NCBI GenBank assembly: GCA_965261585.1
Contig: CBDHDN010000015.1
Coordinates: 1 to 64,000 of the forward strand
Reading direction: 5' to 3'
DNA: 64,000 bases
Source: CBDHDN01 sp965261585
GTDB taxonomy: Bacteria; Pseudomonadota; Alphaproteobacteria; UBA6615
Notes under the pieces: generated by a model
The model's input: the letters and a program-made list of their open reading frames with translations, nothing else
Told to the model about the DNA's origin: nothing
Databases searched by the model: none
Shown here: piece after piece, positions 56,546 to 64,000 of the stretch
Layout of the letters: every line of letters begins with the position of its first letter
How positions within the stretch are numbered: the stretch's first letter is position 1
Program-made: the position numbers and the translations under genes

Positions 56546-57847
56546 CTAGCCGGCCCCAATTCCTACGTTTCGACCGCCATAGCGGCGCAGGCGCAGGTCG
56601 GCCTGCTCCTTGTGGCCCCAGAAGCGCTCGATCTCGCACAGGCGTGAGCAATAGTCGCCGACGACGACGCTCGCCCCCGCCGTGCACTCCTGATAGGTCA
56701 CGGTCTTCATGAACTTGCCGACCCACAGGCCGCCAGTATAGCGCGCGGCGCCCTTGGTCGGCAGCGTGTGGTTCGTGCCGATCACCTTGTCGCCGTAGGA
56801 CACGTTGGTCTCCGGCCCCAGGAACAGGGCGCCGTAGTTGGTCATGCGCTCGAGGAAATAGCGCGGCTCCGCGGTCAGCACCTCGACATGCTCGTAGGCC
56901 AGCCGGTCGGCCTCGGCGACCGCCTCATCGAGGCTGCCGACGACCATGATCGTGCCGTGGTCGCGCCACGCGGCGCCGGCGACCTCGGCCGTCGGCAGCA
57001 CGGCGAGCTGACGCTCGATCTCGGCCGGCACGGCCGCCGCCAGGGTCTGCGACGTCGTGATCAGGGCGGCCGGCGAGGTCGGCCCATGCTCGGCCTGGCC
57101 GAGCAGGTCGGTCGCCACCATCGCGGCGTCGGCCGTGTCGTCGGCGATCACCAGGATCTCCGTCGGCCCGGCGAACAGGTCGATGCCGACGCGGCCATAG
57201 AGCTGGCGCTTGGCCTCGGCGACATAGGCGTTGCCGGGGCCGACCAGCATGTCGACCGGGGCGATCGTGGCGGTGCCGAGGGCCATCGCGGCGACCGCCT
57301 GCACACCGCCCAGGATCATGATCTCGTCGGCGCCGGCGAGGTGCATGGCGGCGACCGTGGCGGCGTGGGGCTGGCCGTCGGTCGGCGGGGTGCAGGCGAT
57401 GACGCGGCCGACGCCGGCGACCTTCGCCGTGACGACGCTCATATGGGCCGACGCGACCATGGGATAGCGCCCGCCCGGCACGTAGCAGCCGACGCTGTTG
57501 ACCGGGATGTTCTTGTGGCCGAGCCGCACGCCGGGCAGCGTTTCGACTTCGACGTCGCGCAACGCCGCCTTCTGTATTTCGGCGAAGTGACGGATCTGCG
57601 CCTGGGCGAACGAGATATCGTCGATCGTCTGGGCCGGCAGCGTCGCTACCAAGGCCTCGATCTCGGCCGCCGCCAGGCGAAACGTCGGCGGCGACCAGTT
57701 GTCGAACTTCTCGGACAGCTCGCGGACCGCGGCGTCGCCGCGCTTGCCGACCGTGGCCAGGATCTCCTCCACCGTCTGCTTGACGCGGCTGTCGACGTCG
57801 GCGGCGGCCTCGGCGGCGGCGCCGGTCTTGAGATACTCAACCGCCAT
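56546..57847 (-). CDS. Histidinol-dehydrogenase-family enzyme, sulfopropanediol dehydrogenase-like
   Basis: A 433-residue zinc/NAD dehydrogenase of the HisD fold: VGCYVPGGRYP, FAGPTEILVIAD, DLLGQAEHGPTSPA (zinc-binding Gln and His), and DHGTIMVV. The terminal block GTNHTLPTKGAARYTGGLWVGKF differs from biosynthetic HisD, which has NHVLPT-G-AR-YSGL, and resembles paralogs such as HpsN that oxidise sulfopropanediol. No other histidine-pathway gene is near. The reaction is therefore most likely oxidation of a small diol or amino alcohol; the substrate is not proven. Divergent from the lactonase-type gene. Confidence 0.78.
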   Translation of the reverse strand: MAVEYLKTGAAAEAAADVDSRVKQTVEEILATVGKRGDAAVRELSEKFDNWSPPTFRLAAAEIEALVATLPAQTIDDISFAQAQIRHFAEIQKAALRDVEVETLPGVRLGHKNIPVNSVGCYVPGGRYPMVASAHMSVVTAKVAGVGRVIACTPPTDGQPHAATVAAMHLAGADEIMILGGVQAVAAMALGTATIAPVDMLVGPGNAYVAEAKRQLYGRVGIDLFAGPTEILVIADDTADAAMVATDLLGQAEHGPTSPAALITTSQTLAAAVPAEIERQLAVLPTAEVAGAAWRDHGTIMVVGSLDEAVAEADRLAYEHVEVLTAEPRYFLERMTNYGALFLGPETNVSYGDKVIGTNHTLPTKGAARYTGGLWVGKFMKTVTYQECTAGASVVVGDYCSRLCEIERFWGHKEQADLRLRRYGGRNVGIGAG

Positions 57848-57947
57848 GGCGGCGTCCTCCGTCTATCTTGGCCCGGTTCTCCCGGCCGGCTGACCACGAT
57901 AATGTAGACGACGCGGTCGCTGTCGGCCATCGAACCGCCAGCTTGTT

Positions 57948-58003
57948 GATCCTGTGGGCTGATTTCACCTGACGCTTGGGTCCCCAAGCGTCAGGATCAG
58001 GCC
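57948..58003. repeat. Dispersed palindromic repeat R2, copy 2
   Basis: Perfect 12-bp hairpin CTGACGCTTGGG-TC-CCCAAGCGTCAG within a 56-bp unit shared, inverted, with 51028-51085. It lies between the divergent HisD-like and lactonase genes, overlapping where their promoters should be. Confidence 0.8.
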
Positions 58004-58020
58004 ACTGGCGAGGGAAACCT

Positions 58021-58830
58021 GTGAGCGAACCGGAATCGTACGAAGTCTACGCCGTGCGCTATGCGACGCGCAGCGCGCGGCGGCGCCAGGAAAGCTTCAT
58101 CGCGACCGACCCTCATGACGGGCCGATGCCCATCGACTTCTACGTCTGGGCCCTGATCAACGCCAACCGCACGATCGTCGTCGACACGGGCTTCGACCAT
58201 GCCGAAGCCGAGCGGCGCGGCAAACCGATTACGCGGCTGCCGTGCGATGGGCTGTCGAGGATCGGCGTCGACCCGCGCGCCGTCGAAGACGTCATTGTCA
58301 CCCACCTGCACTTCGACCATGTCGGTACGCTCGACGACTTCCCCCGGGCGACGTTCCATGTCCAGGAGGCCGAGTTGGCCTACGCCACCGGGCGGCATAT
58401 GGCCGAGGACTTTTTCGCCGGCGCCTACACCGCGGACCTCGTCTGCGCCATGGTGCAACGGGTGTTCGAGGGCCGCGTGGCGTTCTGCGACGGCGACCGC
58501 GAGGTCGCGCCGGGGGTCAGCGTCCACCACCTCGGCGGCCATACCATGGGCATGCAGTGCGTGCGCGTGCTGACCAAACGCGGCTGGGTCGTGTTGGCCT
58601 CGGACGCCGCGCATTTCTACGAGAACATCGAGCGGCGGGCGCCGTTTCCCATCGTCTACAACGTTGCCGACATGGTGCGCGGCTGGGACAGGATGGCGGC
58701 GCTGGCGGCATCGCCGAAGCATATCGTTCCCGGTCATGATCCGCTGGTGATGGCACGCTACCCCGCCCCAGCCGTGGCGCACGACGGCGTCGTCGTGCGG
58801 CTCGATATTGCGCCCAAGGATCGCGGATAG
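58021..58830 (+). CDS. MBL-fold hydrolase, N-acyl homoserine lactonase family
   Basis: A 269-residue metallo-beta-lactamase-fold enzyme. The dinuclear metal site is complete: HLHFDH at residues 95-100, HHLGGHTMG, SDAAHFY and PGHDP. The layout around THLHFDHVGTLDDFP and the long helix AYATGRHMAEDFF matches AHL lactonases of the AttM/AiiA clade. GTG 58021 is taken as start because GAGGGA lies 6 nt before it. With the divergent dehydrogenase it could equally hydrolyse a lactone or thioester in a catabolic pathway rather than quench quorum signals. Confidence 0.84.
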   Translation: MSEPESYEVYAVRYATRSARRRQESFIATDPHDGPMPIDFYVWALINANRTIVVDTGFDHAEAERRGKPITRLPCDGLSRIGVDPRAVEDVIVTHLHFDHVGTLDDFPRATFHVQEAELAYATGRHMAEDFFAGAYTADLVCAMVQRVFEGRVAFCDGDREVAPGVSVHHLGGHTMGMQCVRVLTKRGWVVLASDAAHFYENIERRAPFPIVYNVADMVRGWDRMAALAASPKHIVPGHDPLVMARYPAPAVAHDGVVVRLDIAPKDRG

Positions 58831-59054
58831 ACGCCGCGGGGCGCGGCCCTCGGGTCCGTGCCAGGCAGCGAAACCGGCCCGCAGCGCCGTGCGTCTACGG
58901 GACTCAACCGGGTTCTTAACCGGCGTTTAACCATGGCGCTAGCCTATGGAAACCACGCCCGCCGGCGCGGCGAGCACACGCGGCCGAAGCTGACGCCGCC
59001 GTGCGTACCCCCGCGCGCCCGCGCCCACGACCTCGCAGTGCCGGATCTGAAGAT

Positions 59055-61110
59055 ATGACGGAAGCATCTAAGAGCAACGGTGATCGGCGTTTGAACGTGA
59101 TGTTAGGCGATTTCTGCTACTTCAACCGCCATACGCTGAGCAACCAATTCACCCCGCTGAACATTGGCCTGATCGCGCAGTACGCGACGCAGCAGTTTGG
59201 CGGCGACGTCGATGTGTCCCTGTTCAAGAGCGCCGAGAAGTTCTTGGATCGAGCGGCCCAGAAACCGCCCGATATTGTCGGCTTGTCGGTCTATTACTGG
59301 AATACGGACCAGGACCGATTCATGGTCAACCGTCTGCGGGAGATGTTCGGGCGGGATGTGATCATCATTCTCGGTGGCCCCAGCATCGACAGCGACGAGC
59401 GCGAACAACACAGACTCCTGTCCACCGTCTTCCCCAACGCCGATGCCATGGTCGTCAATGAGGGCGAAATCGGGTTCTGCAACATCGTGCGGCGGGCCCT
59501 CGGCAACCGCGGGGACGGTGTTCAACGATCCGATTGACGGAGCGGTCTTTCTGGACGGCGGCCGCGTCGTTCAGGGGCTTCCCGTGGGCCTGACCCTGGA
59601 CCTGTCGACCATGGGATCCCCCTATCTGTCAGGCCTCATGGAGGATTTCCTGGATTCGGACTTCCAGGCGCTGATCCAGACGTCCCGTTTCTGTCCCTAC
59701 ACCTGCGCCTTCTGCGTCTCGGGGAAAAACCGTGGCAAGCTGCGCGGGTATCCCATCGAACAGATCAAGGAGGAGCTGCGGTACGTCTCGCGCCGGTATG
59801 CCGACCGGCCACACCACACGATGTTCCTGGCCGATGAGAACTTCGGCATCCTGAAACGGGATGTGGAGATTGCCGAGTGCGTTCGACGATGCAAGGAGGA
59901 ATTCGGTTTTCCGCAAAGCGTGTTCTTCTATAACGACAAACGTTTTACGGACACGTCACGCGCGGTCATCGAGGTGCTGGGTGAGATAAACCAAATCGGC
60001 ATGACCCTTGCTCTGCAGACCGAAAACCCGGCGACGCTCAAGGCCATCAACCGGCGCAACGTTACGGAAGCGGAAATCGAGAGTGCCATCGCCTGGGCGA
60101 GCGAGCGCGGCATCTCGACGACGACCGAGCTCATATTCGGCCTGCCTCACGAAACGCGGGATTGTTTCGTCGACCTGCTGAACCGATCGGTCAAGCGGGG
60201 TTTCGACACGGTGCTGTGCCACAACCTGTTCCTGGTGGACGGTATCGAGCTGAATCGGCCGGACGCCCGCGAGAAGTATGGCATCAAGACCAAGTACCGA
60301 CCCCTCGGGACCAACTATGGCGTTCACAACGACACGTTTCTTGCCGAGCATGAGGAGGTCGTGGTCGCGACAGACTCCTTTTCGTATGAAGAGTTTTTGG
60401 AGATCCGCAGCCTGAGCTTCATTTTCTATGCCGTGTTCGCCCTGAACTTCCAGAAGTGGTTTTTCCAGTTCATACGGCACCTCGGGGTCTCGCTGCCGGA
60501 CTTCTTCTCAGCCTTCGTCAAGCCTGACCGCAGCGTCGATTGGCCGGAGGGATATCTTCGGTTCCTTGGCGATTTCTACGCGGCGGCGGAATCGGGGTTG
60601 TTCGACAGTCGCGCCGAACTGGTCGCCAAGGCCGAGGAGATCTTCGCGGCGAACGGCAATGACGTGGGCGAGCCAGCGCGGATCAATGTGAATTTCGGCG
60701 CTCGGCTGATCTATCTGGAAGGCGACTGGGTGAAGCCGATCCTGCTGCGTCACCTCGACACGATCATGGGCCGGGGCTTGTCCGACGAGGACCGTGACGT
60801 TGCCAGTTCGTTGATCACCCTGGCCGAGCGTGAGCGGATCGACCTACGGACTGTCGGCGAAAAGGAGCCGTTGGCCCTTGCATACGACGTCGTTCATTGG
60901 CGGAAGAACAAGTTCAAGGAACCGTTGCGAGATCTGGGAATGGCGGCGAGGTCGATAAGATTCTCGGTCGAAGAGTCGCTGGTTTCCCAGATAGGCGGGT
61001 TCCAGGAAAGGTTCGCGGCCGCTGCCGACAAGGATTTCTATTACGCAGCCATGGACTTTATCACGCCACGATCGATCCTGCTTCACAGCCTGACTTATGA
61101 CGGCGAGTGA
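59055..61110 (+). pseudogene. B12-binding radical-SAM protein, frameshifted
   Basis: A stand-alone cobalamin-binding-domain radical-SAM enzyme of about 684 residues. The N-terminal Rossmann-like B12 domain (PDIVGLSVYYWNTDQ; IIILGGPSIDSDE) is followed by the cluster motif CPYTCAFC, TMFLADENFGIL, ALQTENPATL and TELIFGLPHE of the SAM barrel, then a ~200-residue C-terminal region not recognised. One extra base near 59510 shifts the frame between RRALGN and VFNDPIDGAVFLDGG, splitting it into two frames (59055-59537 and the rest). The substrate is unknown; relatives include methylases and peptide-modifying enzymes. No precursor peptide or partner gene is adjacent. Confidence 0.82.
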
Positions 61111-61570
61111 CTCGGGGTCCTGTCCTCTAGCGCTAGCAATGCAATAGCCGGTTTCCGGCAACGGCGTCCGTGGAGCGAACCGAGCCCGGGGCCGCTCCTT
61201 ACCGCGGACTGGTCAGGTCGCCGAGCGGCCGAACTCCCCCTCTCCCCCGGTGGAAGTGTCGGCCATGTCGGCGCCCTCGCTGAACGGCTTGGGCAGCCAG
61301 CTATCGTCGGCGGGGACGCCGGCGCGGGCGAACAGGGCATCGCGCTGGGCGTCGACCCGGCGGCGCGCCGACGCCAACGCTGACGTGATGGTGCGCCTGC
61401 TGAAGGAGCTGGGGCACGGGTGAGCCTTGCGGCCCCGGTCGGGCCGGGTTGACCGCCGCGGCGCGGCCGGCCGAAGATCATGTCTGCAACTTGACGGCCG
61501 AGGGCGCGTGGCGGCGGCCGGCGCGTCGAATTTTTTTGCCGTCTCATTCGTTCATTCAGGGAGCAGGTCC
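61111..61570. other. Intergenic region with possible gene remnant
   Basis: 460 bp without a convincing intact gene. On the reverse strand 61213-61400 an open frame encodes RRVDAQRDALFARAGVPADD, protein-like in composition and ending in TGA; it has no start or recognised family and may be a decayed 3' end. The promoter for the dehydrogenase gene should lie in the last 150 bp. Confidence 0.35.
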
Positions 61571-62641
61571 ATGGCGCGCTTTCAGATCGCCGTCATCCCC
61601 GGCGACGGTATCGGCAAGGAGGTCGTGCCGGAGGCCCAGCGCGTCGTGGAGGCCGCGGCGGGACGGTTCGATTTCAACGTCGCCTGGCACGAGCTGCCGT
61701 GGAGTTGCCAGAGTTATGCCGAGACCGGCCGGCTGATGCCCGAGGACGGGATCGAGCAGCTCAGCGGGTTCGATGCGATCTTCCTCGGCGCCGTCGGCTG
61801 GCCCGGGGTGCCCGACCACGTCTCGCTGTGGGGCCTGTTGATCCCGATCCGGCGCAGCTTTTGCCAGTACGCGAATGTGCGGCCGATCAAGCTGCTCGAC
61901 GGCGTCACCACGCCCTTGGCGGGGCGCCGACCGGGCGAGATCGACCTGGTCGTCGTGCGCGAGAACAATGAGGGCGAGTACTCCGAGATGGGCGGCCGCA
62001 TCTATCAGGGGACGCCCCAGGAGATGGCGGTGCAGGAGAGCGTGTTCACCCGCGTCGGCGTCGATCGGGTCCTGCGCTTCGCCTTCGAGCTGGCGGCGAC
62101 GCGGCGCAACCACGTCACCTCGGCGACGAAATCCAACGGCATCATCCACACCATGCCGTTCTGGGACGAACGCTTCGCCGCGATCGCCGCGGACTACCCG
62201 GACACGACGACCGACCAGTTCCACATCGACATCCTGGCCGCCCATTTCGTGCAGCATCCGGACTGGTTCGACGTGGTCGTCGCCTCGAACCTGTTCGGCG
62301 ACATCTTGTCGGACCTGAGCGCCGCGGTGGCCGGCGGCATGGGCCTGGCGGCGGCGGCCAACATCAATCCCGAGCGTGAGCATCCATCGATGTTCGAGGC
62401 GGTGCACGGCTCCGCCCCCGACATTGCCGGGCAGGGCGTCGCAAACCCGATCGCCCAGATCCTGACCGGTGCCATGATGCTCGATCACCTGGGCGAGACG
62501 GCCGCGGCGCGCGCCGTCGAGGCGGCGGTGGCGACGGTGCTGCGCGAGGGCCGGATCGGGACGCCCGATCTAGGCGGACAGGCGACGACAGCCGAGCTTG
62601 GCCGGGCCGTCGCCGAGCGCGTCTCGGGCGTAGACTCATGA
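61571..62641 (+). CDS. Tartrate/D-malate dehydrogenase family protein
   Basis: A 356-residue member of the isocitrate/isopropylmalate dehydrogenase family: IAVIPGDGIGKEVVPEA at the N-terminus, NVRPIKLLDG, VVRENNEGEYSEMGG, TSATKSNGIIH, and the metal/NAD block NLFGDILSDLSAAVAGGMG with EAVHGSAPDIAG. The SWGLLIP-type segment (HVSLWGLLIPIRRSF) points to tartrate dehydrogenase/D-malate dehydrogenase rather than leuB. AGGGAG precedes ATG 61571. It would oxidatively decarboxylate D-malate or tartrate to pyruvate or related products. Confidence 0.88.
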   Translation: MARFQIAVIPGDGIGKEVVPEAQRVVEAAAGRFDFNVAWHELPWSCQSYAETGRLMPEDGIEQLSGFDAIFLGAVGWPGVPDHVSLWGLLIPIRRSFCQYANVRPIKLLDGVTTPLAGRRPGEIDLVVVRENNEGEYSEMGGRIYQGTPQEMAVQESVFTRVGVDRVLRFAFELAATRRNHVTSATKSNGIIHTMPFWDERFAAIAADYPDTTTDQFHIDILAAHFVQHPDWFDVVVASNLFGDILSDLSAAVAGGMGLAAAANINPEREHPSMFEAVHGSAPDIAGQGVANPIAQILTGAMMLDHLGETAAARAVEAAVATVLREGRIGTPDLGGQATTAELGRAVAERVSGVDS

Positions 62642-62687
62642 CCGAGGCCTGGCTGGCTTCACGGACGTCCGCGCTGGAGAGCGAACC

Positions 62688-62789
62688 GTGAGCGAAGCGG
62701 GTGTGGAGCGGAAGCTGACCACGATCCTCGCGGCCGATGTCGTCGGCTACAGCCGGCTCATGGTCGCGGACGAGGCTGGGACGGGTTGA
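62688..62789 (+). pseudogene. 5' fragment of an adenylate/guanylate cyclase gene
   Basis: A GTG-started frame of 33 codons encoding ERKLTTILAADVVGYSRLM and DEAGT, the canonical beginning of class III cyclases with C-terminal TPR domains, then a stop. The rest of the gene is missing and the next DNA is the end of a cyclase gene on the opposite strand. Confidence 0.85.
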
Positions 62790-64000
62790 ACCGCCGCCCA
62801 GAAAAATTCGCCCGGCTCGCGGTGCCGAAAACGCCACGCCGCAAACGCCGCGACACGGGCCGCAGGACGGCGCAGTCGACCAGCCCGGCCTTGCGCAGGC
62901 CGTCGGGGATCAGCTCGAAATCGGCGGGATTCTTGTAGGGCAGCACCTTGCGGCGGTGCGCCAGCGAATAGTCCGGGTTGACGCGAAACGCCGCCTGCCA
63001 CTCGGCGCGGGCCTCGTCCTCACGGCCCAGGTGGCCGTAGCTCGCCGCCAGCAGCACCCGCGAGATGTCGGTGTCTGGGTTGCGGATGAGCCGCCGCTTC
63101 AACAGGCCGATCGCCGCTTCGTAGCGGCCAAGATGGAAATACGCCAGCGCCTGGAAGTGCAGATAGATGTCCGCGGGGTAGGGGTCCGATGCCAGGCCCC
63201 GCTCGAAATGCTGCGGCGCCTCGGCTGACCGGCCGGCGTAGAGCAGAATGAGACCGAGGATCATGTGCCCGTCGACGAAATTCGGGTCGAGCGCGACCGC
63301 CCGTTCGCCCTCACCGATCGCCTCGTCGTGCCGCCGCATCCACATGAGGATGGAGGCGAGCGCATGGTGGGCGCGCGGGTCGTTGTCGTCCAGGGTGACG
63401 GCCCGTTGCGCCAATTCGTGGGCCCGCTCCAGGGCGAGCGCCGGCGTCGCACCGGTTTCGTTGACATAGTCGAGCATGTGCGTGAGCGCGAGGAAGGCGT
63501 GGGCGGCGGCGAAATTTGGCTCCAGCTCGATAACGCTATCGAACAATTCCCGCGCTTGGCGGTTCGACTCCCGAGTGTGCCGATACCACTGATCGCGCCC
63601 GCGCAGGAAGGTGTCATAGGCCTCCATGTTGTCGGTGTGCTCGGCCGTCAGCCGCTTTGCCTCGCCCTCCGTCAGATTGAGCGCCAGGGCGGCGACGATC
63701 TCCTGCGTCACCTCGTCCTGCACGGCGAATATGTCTGTTAGGTCGCGGTCGAAGCGTTCGGCCCACAGATGCCCGCCGGTCAGCCCGTCGATCAGCTGGG
63801 CCGTGATCAGCACGCGGTTGGCGGACTTGCGGACGCTGCCCTCGACGATGTAGCGGGCGCCGAGCTTCTGGCTCACGTCCTGGATGTGGACGTGCTGTCC
63901 CTTGAAGGTGAACGAGGAATTACGGGCGATGACGAACAGCTCGGAAATCTTCGACAGGGCCGTGATGATGTCCTCGGCGATGCCGTCGGCGAAATATTCC
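62758..64000 (-). CDS. Adenylate-cyclase-type TolB/TPR protein (partial, runs off right edge)
   Basis: C-terminal part of a class III cyclase-related protein. The visible segment holds the TolB-like FlgO/cyclase linker (YFADGIAEDIITALSKI, FVIARNSSF, LGARYIVEGSVRKS, DLTDIFAVQDEVT) and about six TPR units (HHALASILMWMRRHDEAIGEGE). The catalytic domain would lie beyond 64000. The protein continues 40 residues past the usual end (GLRKAGL...), reading antisense into the plus-strand cyclase fragment before a stop at 62758, so its 3' end is rearranged. Confidence 0.85.
   Translation of the reverse strand, partial: EYFADGIAEDIITALSKISELFVIARNSSFTFKGQHVHIQDVSQKLGARYIVEGSVRKSANRVLITAQLIDGLTGGHLWAERFDRDLTDIFAVQDEVTQEIVAALALNLTEGEAKRLTAEHTDNMEAYDTFLRGRDQWYRHTRESNRQARELFDSVIELEPNFAAAHAFLALTHMLDYVNETGATPALALERAHELAQRAVTLDDNDPRAHHALASILMWMRRHDEAIGEGERAVALDPNFVDGHMILGLILLYAGRSAEAPQHFERGLASDPYPADIYLHFQALAYFHLGRYEAAIGLLKRRLIRNPDTDISRVLLAASYGHLGREDEARAEWQAAFRVNPDYSLAHRRKVLPYKNPADFELIPDGLRKAGLVDCAVLRPVSRRLRRGVFGTASRANFSGRRFNPSQPRPRP

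Noticed and set aside
56546..57847. Biosynthetic histidinol dehydrogenase hisD
   Set aside because: Terminal motif block differs from biosynthetic HisD and no other his gene is adjacent; called a family paralog instead.
61381..61424. Short plus-strand frame ADVMVRLLKELGHG as the end of a gene
   Set aside because: Too short, no upstream coding continuity; probably chance.

Overview
The window reads as chromosomal DNA of a high-GC alphaproteobacterium, probably of Rhodospirillales type. This placement is inferred from gene content only: a GapR/DUF2312 nucleoid protein, a DUF1244 protein, an extensin-like protein, LiuR-like MerR control of a fatty-acid operon, and many class-typical dispersed palindromes. 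No rRNA, tRNA or CRISPR array was seen.

Layout. 1-7.7 kb: Na+/Ca2+ exchanger (cut by the left edge), uvrB, extensin-like protein, aspartate aminotransferase and an EF-G paralog whose stop codon abuts a truncated IS1380-type element. 8.6-12.9 kb: acetolactate-synthase-like enzyme, aldehyde dehydrogenase, flavodoxin-fold reductase and a beheaded SDR. 12.9-15.5 kb: an IS21 element joining that SDR to a truncated sugar-binding protein, followed by two sugar ABC permeases. 18.5-25.4 kb: housekeeping and small conserved genes (pyk, N-formylglutamate amidohydrolase with a YbdK-like ligase, TPR, DUF1244, GapR, pentapeptide repeats). 25.6-30.5 kb: IS630, then cpdB split cleanly by IS1380. 30.7-36.6 kb: a MerR regulator and a beta-oxidation operon (thiolase, FadB-type, acyl-CoA dehydrogenase). 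37-43.7 kb: gene debris, a frameshifted PAS histidine kinase co-transcribed with a di-haem peroxidase, IS66 copy 1 and a membrane aspartic protease. 43.7-51 kb: a lipid block (FadD, SCP2, patatin, type III polyketide synthase with an isoprenylcysteine-type methyltransferase, AidB-like dehydrogenase). 51-64 kb: TIM-barrel protein, IS66 copy 2 with a second IS1380-type element nested in it, metallophosphoesterase, HisD-family dehydrogenase, lactonase-type MBL protein, B12/radical-SAM protein, tartrate/malate dehydrogenase and a TolB/TPR cyclase cut by the right edge.

The most striking theme is mobile DNA. Six insertions by three unrelated element types (IS1380-like, IS630, and a 109-bp MITE in three copies) all lie at the tetranucleotide CTAG. 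Two of these sites coincide with TAG stop codons, so the target duplication preserves the stop. In the best case a MITE separates two convergent genes and each end of the MITE supplies the stop codon of one of them. Both IS66 copies keep perfect 8-bp target duplications, so activity is recent.

Many genes are broken: a nonsense codon in the metallophosphoesterase, and single-base frameshifts in istA, the TPR gene, the histidine kinase (two), the TIM-barrel gene and the radical-SAM gene. There are also 3'-end fragments of an acyl-CoA dehydrogenase and an aspartic protease, and a 5' fragment of a cyclase. This is either genuine decay in an IS-rich lineage or, for the one-base indels, partly assembly error. 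No clearly new multi-gene system was found. The nearest to undescribed biology are the CTAG/stop-codon insertion niche, the EF-G paralog lacking its catalytic histidine, and the stand-alone B12/radical-SAM protein.
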